Assembly (NCBI GenBank): GCA_029821495.1
Contig: JALGTG010000001.1
Coordinates: forward strand, 1-44,561
DNA: 44,561 bases
Source of the DNA: Candidatus Hebobacteria bacterium
Lineage (GTDB): Bacteria; Armatimonadota; Hebobacteria; Hebobacterales; Hebobacteraceae
Direction: 5' to 3'
Part shown: piece by piece, positions 10,080 through 19,515 of the stretch
Numbering within the stretch: position 1 is the stretch's first letter
How the letters are laid out: each line of letters opens with the position of its first letter
Notes under the pieces: model-generated
What the model was told of the DNA's origin: nothing
Database searches by the model: none
What the model saw: only the letters and a program-made list of their open reading frames with translations
Position numbers and translations under genes: made by a program

Positions 10080-10690
10080 GGCTGCGTCCTCGACGTCGTC
10101 TGCAGGTTGAGCAGTTCGGTCACCCGGAGTTCGATCTCGTGAATGAGCGACTCAACGCGGCCCGACAGCGCGTTGTACACAACCATGAAGGGAATCGCGA
10201 TGGAAAGACCCGTGAACGTCGTTATCAGCGCCTCGGCAATCCCGCCCGACAGCGCCGTCGCATTTCCGATCTGCCCGCCCGCGATCACGTGGAACACCTT
10301 GATGAGCCCGGAGATCGTCCCCAGCAGCCCCAGCAGCGGGGCTATCGTGACCATCGTCGCCAGCACGGGGAGGTGGCCGTCGAGCACTGGCTGCTCGGCG
10401 AGGGCCACCTCCCGAGCGACCTCACGGAGGTCATCCTTAGGCATGTCGAAATGGCCGAGAGTGGCCGACAACACGTGGGCGACGGGCCCCCGCGTCGCGT
10501 CGCAGATGCCCCGCGCCTGGTCCACCGAACCGGAGTCGAGCGCGGACCGGATCTTGCCCATCAGCCGAGGCGTGTCCACACGGGCGTGCCGCAGGTAAAG
10601 CCACCGCTCAATGGCGATGACCAGAGCTACCACCGATACTGCTAGCAGCGGAATCATCACGAGCCCGCCGCGGAGAATTGGGTTGAACAA
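10076..10690 (-). CDS. exbB: MotA/TolQ/ExbB proton channel family protein
   Basis: LATMVTIAPLLGLLGTISGLIKVF and ITTFTGLSIAIPFMVVYNAL; TTG start at 10690 preceded by GGAGGG is more plausible than the track start at 10729. Confidence 0.88.
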   Translation of the reverse strand: MFNPILRGGLVMIPLLAVSVVALVIAIERWLYLRHARVDTPRLMGKIRSALDSGSVDQARGICDATRGPVAHVLSATLGHFDMPKDDLREVAREVALAEQPVLDGHLPVLATMVTIAPLLGLLGTISGLIKVFHVIAGGQIGNATALSGGIAEALITTFTGLSIAIPFMVVYNALSGRVESLIHEIELRVTELLNLQTTSRTQP

Positions 10691-10881
10691 GGCTGCTTCT
10701 CTCCCTCCTGGTCTATCCGCCCTTCGCACGTCTTAGACACCGGCGGTCCCTGTTTGTCGCGTCAGCCGCGATCTCGGCCGGTTGGCACGCTTCGCCTTGG
10801 GCAAGCTCGGCGCGCATAGGACAATCGCCACCCGAAGCAGAATGGCTCCCCGACGGAGACTCTCGACACCGGGAGCAGACG

Positions 10882-11694
10882 ATGGCCCTCGAGAAGGTGA
10901 AGATCGCAGACCTGGAGGTGAGCCGCTTAATCCTCGGCGGCAATCCCATCAGCGGATTCAGCCACCAGAGCACGGTCGCCGATGACGAGATGAGACACTA
11001 CTTCACGGCCGACCGGATCAAGGCGCTCTATCGGCAAGCCGAGCGGCTCGGCGTCAACACCCACATCGGACGGGCCGATCACCACGTGATCCGGGTGCTG
11101 ATGGAGCACTGGGATCAAGGCGGCCGGATGCAGTGGATCGCGCAGACATGTCCCGAGATCGGCTCGCCGCAGCGGGGGGCGCTGAACGGCATCAACTACG
11201 GGGCCAAGGCCGTCTTCATCCACGGCGGCCAGATGGACAACATGCGCATTCACGGGTGCCTGGAGCAGACCATCCCGGTCATCAACATGATCCACGACGC
11301 AGCCTTGCCCGCTGGCGTGGCGGGGCACCAGCCTGAGATATTCCAGTGGGCGGAGGAGCACCTCGACTGCGACTTCTACATGTGCTCGTACTACGACCCG
11401 GTCGAGCGAGGAGAGTCGGCCGAGAATCAACCGGGCGGGGACGAGCGATTCGCTGACGCCGACCGGGACCGGATGACAGCGGCAATCCAGAGCCTGTCAA
11501 AGCCCGTTATTCACTACAAGATAATGGCCTGCGGCCGCAATGATCCCAAAGACGCCGTCCGCTGCGCGGCCCGCAACATGCGGCCCGGCGACGCAGTCTG
11601 CGTGGGGATCTATCCCAAGCACCGCCCGAACGAGCTGGAGGAGGATGTGAGGCTCTTTGAGGAGAGCCTGAACGCCGTTCGGGCCAGAGGATAA
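10882..11694 (+). CDS. Hypothetical protein, possibly TIM-barrel/aldo-keto-reductase-like
   Basis: N-terminus VKIADLEVSRLILGGNPISG resembles the AKR start; full-length ORF with ATG. Confidence 0.5.
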   Translation: MALEKVKIADLEVSRLILGGNPISGFSHQSTVADDEMRHYFTADRIKALYRQAERLGVNTHIGRADHHVIRVLMEHWDQGGRMQWIAQTCPEIGSPQRGALNGINYGAKAVFIHGGQMDNMRIHGCLEQTIPVINMIHDAALPAGVAGHQPEIFQWAEEHLDCDFYMCSYYDPVERGESAENQPGGDERFADADRDRMTAAIQSLSKPVIHYKIMACGRNDPKDAVRCAARNMRPGDAVCVGIYPKHRPNELEEDVRLFEESLNAVRARG

Positions 11695-11744
11695 CCGCGC
11701 CATCTCCAAGCCCCAGAGGCGGCTCACCGGCGAGAAACCGCCCA

Positions 11745-11773
11745 TTGCTTTCTGCGGGCTGCTCGGATACAAT
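11745..11773 (+). promoter_or_regulatory. Sigma70-like promoter
   Basis: TTGCTT, 17-nt spacer, TACAAT; followed by AGAGGAGG and the GTG start at 11800. Confidence 0.45.
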
Positions 11774-11799
11774 CGGGTTGCACATAGAGGAGGCCAGCG

Positions 11800-12453
11800 G
11801 TGGGGAAGACGCAGTGCCCGAAGTGCGGGACGGAGAATCCTGAGGGCCGCTCGGCCTGTGTTCAGTGCGGCACTGCAATGCCGGCCGACCCGAGCGCCGC
11901 GCTGACAGAGGTCCCCGGCGCAGGTGGCGATCCTGTCGTGGCCAGGCCGGTACCTGTCCTCCGAGCCGTTCTCATGTTGTGCTTGGTATGCGCGCTCGCC
12001 ATCCTGGTATGGCTCGTCCTGCCGCTGCGACAGCCACCTCTCCCCCGGCCAGTCTGCCTCTCGAATGTGAAGAACATCACCCTTGCCTTCCAGATGTATC
12101 TGGCCGACAACGACTATGTATTCCCGCCGGCGGGCGAGTGGTGCGACACTATCAGGGAGTACGTCAAGAACGACCAGGTATACCGGTGTCCAGAGGCTGG
12201 AGGTGTCCCCTCTGGCTACGCCTACAACCTGTCTCTCGATGCCCTCCCCCTCGGTGCCGTGGCCAAGCCGGCCGCCACAATCGTCATCTTCGAGAGCGAC
12301 AAGGGCTGGAACGCGGCAGGCGGCCCGGAGCTGCTGCCGGCCGAGCCGAGGCACTCTGGAGGTGACAACTACGGGTATGCGGACGGAAGCGCGCGGTGGG
12401 CCAGCCGCGAGACTGTAGTCTCCAGTGAGCCGGGGTTGACCTGGGAGCCGTGA
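11800..12453 (+). CDS. Zinc-ribbon, TM, DUF1559/H-X9-DG pilin-head-like fusion protein
   Basis: CPKCGTENPEGRSACVQC; TM LRAVLMLCLVCALAILVWLVLPL; CLSNVKNITLAFQMYLADNDYVFPP and HSGGDNYGYADGSARW (H-x9-DG). Confidence 0.75.
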   Translation: MGKTQCPKCGTENPEGRSACVQCGTAMPADPSAALTEVPGAGGDPVVARPVPVLRAVLMLCLVCALAILVWLVLPLRQPPLPRPVCLSNVKNITLAFQMYLADNDYVFPPAGEWCDTIREYVKNDQVYRCPEAGGVPSGYAYNLSLDALPLGAVAKPAATIVIFESDKGWNAAGGPELLPAEPRHSGGDNYGYADGSARWASRETVVSSEPGLTWEP

Positions 12454-12530
12454 GGCAGCAGGCCGTCGCGAAACCCACAGCGGGAATGGTATTCTCGGAA
12501 TGGTCGTTCCCACTTATGCTGACGCCGTGA

Positions 12531-12536
12531 TATAAT
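12531..12536 (+). promoter_or_regulatory. Extended -10 promoter candidate upstream of smc
   Basis: TGATATAAT: perfect TATAAT with TGn extension; no good -35 seen. Confidence 0.35.
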
Positions 12537-12645
12537 CCGCCTCGTCGCTCTCTGGCGGAGCCCGTGCGCGCGTCGCTCCATCGCGGCACAGAAAGAACCA
12601 GGGACACAGCAAACGTAGCAGCACACTTGCAGAAGGGGGCATGCC

Positions 12646-15600
12646 TTGTACCTCAAGCGCCTCGAGCTCAACGGCTTCAAGACCTTCGCCGATAACACCA
12701 CCCTCGAATTCGGCCCCGGTGTCAGCGGCATCGTCGGGCCCAATGGCAGCGGGAAGAGCAACCTCGCCGACGCCATCCTCTGGTGCCTCGGCGAGCAGAG
12801 CATGAAGTCCCTCCGCTCCTCCCGCGCCCACGACGTCATATTCGCCGGCAGCGAGAGCCGCCGCCGTGCCGGGGTAGGCGAGGTATCGCTCACTCTCGAC
12901 AACACCGACGGAGCCCTCCCCCTCGACTTCACCGAAGTCACGGTCACACGCCGCGTCTTCCGTAGCGGCGAGGGGGAATACTTCATCAACCGCGTCCCAT
13001 GCCGCCTCCGCGACATCCACGAGCTCTTCCTCGACACCGGCATCGGCAAGCACGCCTACTCCATGATCAGCCAGACGGAGATCGACCGCATCCTCTCCGT
13101 GCGCTCCGAGGATCGCCGCGAGATCTTCGAGCAGGCCTCCGGCATCCAGCGCTACCGCCAGCGCAAGAACGAGGCCGGACGCAAGCTCGACCGTGTCTGC
13201 ACCAACCTCCTCCGCGTCAACGACATCATCCACGAGCTCGAGAGCCAGGTCGAGCCCCTCTCCCAGCAATCCGAGACCGCGCGCCAGTACAAGCAGCTCT
13301 CCAAGGAGCTCTTCGATCTCAAGCTCAGCCTCATGGTCCACCAGCGCGCGGCCCTTACCGAGAACCTATCCCGTGTCCGCGACCGCAAGGTCGAACTCGA
13401 GCGCGAGATGGAGGCCGCCCGGACGCGTTCCCATCAGCTCGCAGCCGAGGAGGTCGAGGTCAGGGCGCGGCTTCAGGACCTCGAGAGCCGCCTCGACGAC
13501 ACCCGCTCGCTTGTCGGACGGCTGGCGAGCGAGACCGACCGCGCCGACGGGCGCCTCAACCTCGCCAACCAGCGCATCGAGGATCTGAAGGCCCAGACCG
13601 CGCAGGCCCACCAAGAGATCGAGCAGCTCGAGGAGCAGAAGCGCGCCGCCGAAGAGGAGCTGGCGACCGCCGAGCGCGAGCGGCCCATACTCGCGGCCAA
13701 GGCCGAGAAGCTCCGCGCAGAGATCGAGGCCCGCGAGCAGCGCCTCCGCCAGGAAACCGGCGCCCTGCGAGACACCGGGGAGTCGGCCGAAGAGCAGCGC
13801 ACCGGCCACCTCGACATTCTCAGAGAGCTTGCCGACGCGCGCAACCGGCTCGGCCAGTGCGAGTCCCTCCTCGAAGCCGCGCGCGGAAGGATCGCCCGAC
13901 TCCAGGATCAGCGCGAGGCCCTGCGATCCCAGCGGGAGGACCTAGCAGCAAGCGTCGAAGAGGCAGCCCGCGCAGTCTCGGAGATGCGCACCGAAAGAGA
14001 GCGCCGTGCCGGCGAGTTGTCCGCCCTCCGCCTCGAGCGAGAGGCTGCAGAGGCGGCCGGGGCGGAGCTGGCCGGTCGGGAGCTGGAGCTCCGCGAGCGC
14101 CTGTCGGGCGTTCGCTCCCGTCAGCGCGCCCTGGAGGAGATGGAGCGCGCCAAGGAAGGGCTGCGCGCCGGCACACGAGCCGTCTTGTCCGCCGTAGAGT
14201 CCGGCCGACTCGCCGGCGAATACCAGACCGTTGCAGACCTCCTCAGAGTGCCGAAGGAGCTCGAAGCCGCCATCGAGGCCGCCCTCGGCCCCGCGGCGGG
14301 AGATCTTGTCGTCCCCTCCGAGAGCGAGGCCGGCCGGGCCATCGCCTTCCTCAAGGAAACCAAGGCCGGCAGGGCGACCTTCCTCCCGCGTTCTCGCATC
14401 AGGATCGGCTCGCGACCCGACGGATTGGCCGCGCTGGCCCGGCAGTCCGGTTGCCTGGGCATCGCGGCCGACCTCGTCGGCTGCGAAACCGGCGGCGAGG
14501 AGGTCGTCGAGCAACTGCTCGGCCGCGTCTTGGTGGCAGATAGTCTGGACGCCGCCCTAGAACTCTCCCGCGCCGGCGGCGCATGGCGAGCAGTCGTCAC
14601 TCGCGACGGCGACATCGTTCGCCCCTGGGGTGCCATCACCGGCGGGAGTCGGCCCGCTCGGACGGGACTTCTCGGTCGCGGACGCGAGATCGCGGAGCTC
14701 GGCCAACAGGCGAAAGACCTCGAGGCCGAACTGGAGAGCACCTCCTCCGGACTGCATCAGGCGCGGGAGCGAGCGCAGTCGGCCCGCGGCCGGGCGGATT
14801 CGCTGCGAGACCAGCTGGAGCAGGAATCGACGAAGCTTGGCGAGGCGGAGCGTCAGGTCGAGGTGCAGAGAGAGAAGGCGCGCCTCGACGCCGAACGGGA
14901 CCAGGCAATTCTCTCGGAGCAGCAGGCGCTCGAGGAAGAGTCGCGGCAGATCGAGCAGGATCGTGCAGAAGCGGCCGCCCGCGTCGAGAAGCTGGCCACC
15001 AGGAAGGACGCCGCCGAGACCTTGATGGCCCAGGTCGAGTCCGCGCTCGCCGCCGGCCGGGACGCCCGAGAGGAGCTCACCCTAACGACCTCCGAAATGA
15101 AGGTGAAGCTGACCGAGGTCCAGGGCGACCTGCGCGCTCTCGAGGCGCGAGCGGAGAAGATCGCCCAGAACGCTCAGATGCTCGGGTCGGCCATCGACGA
15201 CAGGCGAGCCCTGAAGCAGCGCACCGAGACCGGCCGCCGAGACGCCGAGACCGGCCTCGCTGACCTCGCCGCAGAGTGCGAGGGCCTGCGGGGCAAGCAT
15301 CGGGAGGCCGAGCAGGAGCTCGCCCAAACTCAGGAGCAGCGCACGCAGCACCTGGACGCCCTCGCCGCCAACCGCGAGGCAGCCGCCGAGAATCGAGCAC
15401 AGACGGAGGCCGCCCAGAACCGCGAACACCGGCTCGAGTTGCGCATCACTCAGATCGAGAGCGAGATCGGCTTCTGCGAGCGCACTCTGGCCGACGAGTA
15501 TCGCATCACCCTCGAAGAGGCGGAGCGCAAGGCGGGCCCCATCGACAGCCGAACGGCCGCCCAGAAGCGGGTGAAGGAGCTGCAGGCCGCGCTGGAGGCG

Positions 15601-16290
15601 CTTGGCGAGGTCAACCTCGGATCAATCGAGGAGTACGAGAGAGTCAAGCAGCGGATCGAGTTCCTCGGCGGACAGCGCGCCGACCTCGAGGGAGCCCGAG
15701 AGGACCTCCAGCAGGCCATCATGGAGATCGACCGCGAAGCCACCTCGCGGTTCCTCGCCGCCTTCGAGCAGATCAAGGCGGAGTTCCAGACCTTCTTCCT
15801 CCGGTTGTTCGGCGGTGGCAGCGCAGAGCTGACCCTCACCGATACCGAGAACGTCCTCGAATGCGGCATCGACGTCACGGTTACCGTGCCCGGCAAGAAG
15901 ACCCGCGACCTGCTCCAGCTCTCTGGAGGCGAGCGCGCGCTCACCGCCGCCGCCATCCTCTTCGCGCTCCTGAAGGTGAAGCCCTCGCCTTTCGTCATCC
16001 TCGACGAAGTCGACGCCCCCCTCGATGACTCCAACATCGGGCGCTACTGCGACGTGCTCCGGCAGTTCGCTCAGCAGTCCCAGTTCATCGTCATCACCCA
16101 CAACAAGGGCACCATGGAGGCCGCCGACGTCCTCTATGGCGCGACACTCGAAGAGCCGGGAGTCAGCAAGCTGATCGGCATGCGTCTGCGAGACGAAGCC
16201 GAGCGGGTGAAGGAGCAGGAGGCAGTCGTCGAGATGCCCACTCCCGAGGCCGAGCCGGCGGAGGCGTCGGGAGCCGAGGAAGCCGCGTAG
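12646..16290 (+). CDS. smc: Chromosome segregation ATPase SMC
   Basis: TTG start MYLKRLELNGFKTFADNTTLEF; Walker A GPNGSGKSNL; long coiled coils with hinge; LSGGERALTAAAILFALLKVKPSPFVILDEVDAPLDDSN. Confidence 0.96.
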   Translation: MYLKRLELNGFKTFADNTTLEFGPGVSGIVGPNGSGKSNLADAILWCLGEQSMKSLRSSRAHDVIFAGSESRRRAGVGEVSLTLDNTDGALPLDFTEVTVTRRVFRSGEGEYFINRVPCRLRDIHELFLDTGIGKHAYSMISQTEIDRILSVRSEDRREIFEQASGIQRYRQRKNEAGRKLDRVCTNLLRVNDIIHELESQVEPLSQQSETARQYKQLSKELFDLKLSLMVHQRAALTENLSRVRDRKVELEREMEAARTRSHQLAAEEVEVRARLQDLESRLDDTRSLVGRLASETDRADGRLNLANQRIEDLKAQTAQAHQEIEQLEEQKRAAEEELATAERERPILAAKAEKLRAEIEAREQRLRQETGALRDTGESAEEQRTGHLDILRELADARNRLGQCESLLEAARGRIARLQDQREALRSQREDLAASVEEAARAVSEMRTERERRAGELSALRLEREAAEAAGAELAGRELELRERLSGVRSRQRALEEMERAKEGLRAGTRAVLSAVESGRLAGEYQTVADLLRVPKELEAAIEAALGPAAGDLVVPSESEAGRAIAFLKETKAGRATFLPRSRIRIGSRPDGLAALARQSGCLGIAADLVGCETGGEEVVEQLLGRVLVADSLDAALELSRAGGAWRAVVTRDGDIVRPWGAITGGSRPARTGLLGRGREIAELGQQAKDLEAELESTSSGLHQARERAQSARGRADSLRDQLEQESTKLGEAERQVEVQREKARLDAERDQAILSEQQALEEESRQIEQDRAEAAARVEKLATRKDAAETLMAQVESALAAGRDAREELTLTTSEMKVKLTEVQGDLRALEARAEKIAQNAQMLGSAIDDRRALKQRTETGRRDAETGLADLAAECEGLRGKHREAEQELAQTQEQRTQHLDALAANREAAAENRAQTEAAQNREHRLELRITQIESEIGFCERTLADEYRITLEEAERKAGPIDSRTAAQKRVKELQAALEALGEVNLGSIEEYERVKQRIEFLGGQRADLEGAREDLQQAIMEIDREATSRFLAAFEQIKAEFQTFFLRLFGGGSAELTLTDTENVLECGIDVTVTVPGKKTRDLLQLSGGERALTAAAILFALLKVKPSPFVILDEVDAPLDDSNIGRYCDVLRQFAQQSQFIVITHNKGTMEAADVLYGATLEEPGVSKLIGMRLRDEAERVKEQEAVVEMPTPEAEPAEASGAEEAA

Positions 16291-16291
16291 A

Positions 16292-16351
16292 GCGCATTTC
16301 ATAGCCCTCACTGGCCTGCCTGTCCGTTAGAGAAGCTGGCATGAAATGCGC
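16292..16351. repeat. Inverted repeat with 11-bp perfect arms between convergent genes
   Basis: GCGCATTTCAT (16292-16302) and ATGAAATGCGC (16341-16351); stem extends by GCC/GGC after a bulged A. Confidence 0.7.
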
Positions 16352-16427
16352 CTGCTGGAGCCTGGGGGCTTGCGCTGCTGTTCCATAAGGTCAGATGGTG
16401 AAACAGCTTCTAGCCACTCCTCGTCGC

Positions 16428-17933
16428 TCACGCCTCCGGCGGCGCGATCAGGTCAGCGATAAGCAGGTCGGCATCGAGGCCGGAGTAGCCCAGCCGTTGG
16501 GCAAGCTCCTCCGCTGTCAGCTCTTGCCCAAGCGCCCACAGCCCCTTGAGGAAATCGCCCGCCTCCGAGCTGGCGAACCAGCGCCTCCCAAAACGGTCCA
16601 CCAGGGCGCGCCGCAGGTGCACCTCTAGCATCCAGCCGCGCAGGTAACACGCGCAGTAGAACCCGTCGTCCACATCCGACAGGTATGCCGCCGGCGCGAT
16701 TCTCACGCCCAGCGCCCCGCCCAGCACTTCAGCATAGCGCCCACTGAGGTCGCTTCCCAGTGCCTCCGAGGCGTGTAGCTCCCGCTCGTAGCAGAGCTTC
16801 GCAGCATAGCGTCTGAGGTAGTGGAGCTGGCGAAAGCGAGAGAACCGAGCGTACTCCGGGCACCAGTCGATGCCCGAGACATACTCCGCCCAATCCCGGC
16901 TCTGCAGCACCAGGTTGAACACGAACGCGTAGCTCTCGGTTACCGAGTTGTCCCCCAGGCAGCGGTACGGAAAAGGCGCCGAAGCATCGGTGTTCACGAA
17001 GTGCTGCGCGTGGCCTGCCTCGTGGAAGAGCGTGCTGTAGTCGTCTTGCCCTCCCTGCGGCATGATCACCAGCCGCACATCGCCCGGCACTCGGATCGGA
17101 GAGCAGAACGCCCGGGGCGACTTGAGTGGCCGTTCCTCGATGTCAAGGTGCAGGTTCGGTTGCGTCGCCATGTCGATGCCCAGCCCGGCCAGGGTCTGCG
17201 TTAGCGACGGGATAAGTTGCGCCTTCGGGAAACGAGAGTCGAACTCGGGGGCCACCAGCACGTGTCTCAGGTCGGCGACGTCCGCCTCCCCGGACGGGAC
17301 TCCCTTGTCCTCCAGCGCCCGCGCCAGCTCCTCTTGCCAGCACGCCTTCGTTTCGGCCAGCAACACCGTCATCTCGGCCGCCAGGCGATCTAGGTTGAAG
17401 CCGGTCAGGTCGTCACAGAAACGCACGTAGTCCCCGAACCCCAGAGACTTCGCCTCGCCATGCAACTGCTCCAGCCGCGCCAATCTCCTCTGGTTCTGCC
17501 TTTCCAGCACGGCGAGGATGCGCTCGTGCAGCTCCAGCCGTCGCGCTCGATCCGCCTCTCCTCCCACTAAGACCCAGGCCTGTCTATAGGGAACGGACCT
17601 GCCGTCCCACTCCACTACCGCGGCCGTCTCCGCCTCGGCAATCTGCTCGGTTAGAGCGCCTGCCGATCCGCCTAGGTACTGAAACGCCGCGAAGTGGGCG
17701 AGATACCGCCCCGCCTTCGTTTCTCTCCCGCCCAGCAAGTCCTCCACTACGCCGCGGGAGAACAGATGCCGATACTTCTTGTAGATCGGCGAAAGCTCCA
17801 GCTTCTCCTGTAAGCCGGCGCCGTTTAGGTAGTACTGCTCGTCCAGCTCCGACAGGAAGCCCTCGGCTTCTAGCTCATATCGCGGATTCCCGTCGTCTCT
17901 GGATTCGTGGCTTTCGGAGGCCTTGTCTGTCAC
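16428..17933 (-). CDS. M3-like zinc metallopeptidase
   Basis: HEAGH motif in STLFHEAGHAQHFVNT; ALGQELTAEELAQRLGYSGLDADLLIADL C-terminus. Confidence 0.75.
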   Translation of the reverse strand: MTDKASESHESRDDGNPRYELEAEGFLSELDEQYYLNGAGLQEKLELSPIYKKYRHLFSRGVVEDLLGGRETKAGRYLAHFAAFQYLGGSAGALTEQIAEAETAAVVEWDGRSVPYRQAWVLVGGEADRARRLELHERILAVLERQNQRRLARLEQLHGEAKSLGFGDYVRFCDDLTGFNLDRLAAEMTVLLAETKACWQEELARALEDKGVPSGEADVADLRHVLVAPEFDSRFPKAQLIPSLTQTLAGLGIDMATQPNLHLDIEERPLKSPRAFCSPIRVPGDVRLVIMPQGGQDDYSTLFHEAGHAQHFVNTDASAPFPYRCLGDNSVTESYAFVFNLVLQSRDWAEYVSGIDWCPEYARFSRFRQLHYLRRYAAKLCYERELHASEALGSDLSGRYAEVLGGALGVRIAPAAYLSDVDDGFYCACYLRGWMLEVHLRRALVDRFGRRWFASSEAGDFLKGLWALGQELTAEELAQRLGYSGLDADLLIADLIAPPEA

Positions 17934-18219
17934 CTGGCAACCTACCTATCGTCCAGCAGCCTGTTCTCTATCCTCTTCTTTCCATGAGGTGCTCCTACTT
18001 TCTGTTGGGGTAAGCCCTCAGTTCCGTTGTGCCTTCTCCATCATGGGTCGTGCACGCGCCCATCGCCGCTCCCAAAGCTCCGTCGTTCTGCTATACTCTC
18101 CGTGTAGGGGCTCGCGGTTGCCCCCACCGCGTGAAGCCGACTTCCCGGCGGTCGGGAAGGCCGTGCCTTGGATTCGCGGTGCTGGGTCCTGCCTTGGAGA
18201 GCCGAAACGGAGACGCCGA

Positions 18220-18429
18220 GTGACCAGTCCCTTCCTGGTGATCATGATCCTGCTGGCATTCGGGCCTCTGGCCATCATGGGAGCCCTGTATATCGTCGCG
18301 CTTCTGCTCTGGTTCTCGGGGCGGCCGGAGCTTCTCGCTAAGCTCTCGGCAGTGCGCAAGATGACCGAGCGGGGCAAACCCGCCGACCCAGACGAAGAGC
18401 AGTGTTCGCGTGGTGGTCGGTCCGACTGA
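18220..18429 (+). CDS. Small membrane protein
   Basis: In-frame GTG at 18220 gives VTSPFLVIMILLAFGPLAIMGALYIVALLLWFSGRPELLAKLSAVRKMTERG; sits between a TATACT at 18092 and hisG. Confidence 0.4.
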   Translation: MTSPFLVIMILLAFGPLAIMGALYIVALLLWFSGRPELLAKLSAVRKMTERGKPADPDEEQCSRGGRSD

Positions 18430-18463
18430 CCCAGCCCGGCGGCCTGCATCGCCTCGCCCTTCC

Positions 18464-18493
18464 TTGACAGTGGTCTGCGGTGGGGGATATACT
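18464..18493 (+). promoter_or_regulatory. Sigma70-like promoter of hisG
   Basis: Perfect TTGACA (18464-18469), 18-nt spacer, TATACT (18488-18493). Confidence 0.55.
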
Positions 18494-18524
18494 CCCTCTG
18501 AGGGAAGCCTGCCCGTAAGGGAGG

Positions 18525-19400
18525 ATGCAGTTGCAGTTGCGCCTGGGGCTGCCGAAGGGCAGCTTGCAGAAGGCTACGTTCGATATGCTGAAGCGCGCGG
18601 GCTATCAGTGCTCCGTCAGCAGCCGATCCTACTACCCGGCCATAGACGACCCTGAGATCGAGGCCGTGCTGATGCGCGCCCAGGAGATCCCTCGCTACGT
18701 CGCGGCCGGCGCTCTCGACGTCGGCCTGAGCGGACTCGACTGGCTCATCGAGTCCGACGCCGACGTCGTGCAAGTCTGCGACCTCGTCTACTCCAAGGCA
18801 AGCCGCGCCTCCGCCCGTTGGGTGCTGGCGGTGGCCCAGCGCAGCGAGATCAGCTCTCCGAAGGATCTCAATGGGAAGCGCATCGCCACCGAAGTCGTCA
18901 ACGTCACCAAGAAGTATCTCGCCGGCCGGGGAATTGAGGCCGAGGTCGAGTTCTCGTGGGGCGCGACAGAGGTCAAGGTGCCGGACCTCGCCGACGCGAT
19001 CGTCGAGCTGACCGAAACGGGCGCCTCCCTCGCCGCCAACGACCTGCGGGTCCTCGACACCGTCCTTGAGACCAACACGAAGCTGATCGCTAACCACAAG
19101 TCCTGGGAAGACGCCTCAAAACGATCGAAGATCGAGACCCTCTCGGTGCTCTTGCAGGGCGCCCTGATGGGGCAGGAGAAGGTGGGGCTGAAGATGAACG
19201 TCCCGCGGGCGCAGCTGGACAAGCTGCTCGAGCTGCTGCCCGCCCTTCGGCAGCCTACTATCTCGGCGCTGACGAACCAAGACTGGGTTGCAGTCGAGAC
19301 GGTCCTCGACGAGCGAGAAGCGCGCGACCTGATTCCCCAGCTCCGCCAAGCTGGTGCCGAGGGAATCGTCGAGTACCCGCTGAACAAGGTCATACCCTAG
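18525..19400 (+). CDS. hisG: ATP phosphoribosyltransferase, long form
   Basis: [49 protein letters not shown]-terminal regulatory-like domain. Confidence 0.92.
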   Translation: MQLQLRLGLPKGSLQKATFDMLKRAGYQCSVSSRSYYPAIDDPEIEAVLMRAQEIPRYVAAGALDVGLSGLDWLIESDADVVQVCDLVYSKASRASARWVLAVAQRSEISSPKDLNGKRIATEVVNVTKKYLAGRGIEAEVEFSWGATEVKVPDLADAIVELTETGASLAANDLRVLDTVLETNTKLIANHKSWEDASKRSKIETLSVLLQGALMGQEKVGLKMNVPRAQLDKLLELLPALRQPTISALTNQDWVAVETVLDEREARDLIPQLRQAGAEGIVEYPLNKVIP

Positions 19401-19515
19401 GCCGATCGGGCGCGTCGCAACCTGAGTGCCGATGTCGTAGACGCACGCCGCCCCGTCCGGTCGCGGCGCGTCGCCAGAGGGCGGGGGTATGCTTGAGTAG
19501 TGCAGGAGGCAGGCG

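Noticed and set aside
12999-14543. 514-aa alternate-frame ORF inside smc
   Set aside because: Arg/Pro/Ala-rich frame-shadow of the smc coding sequence
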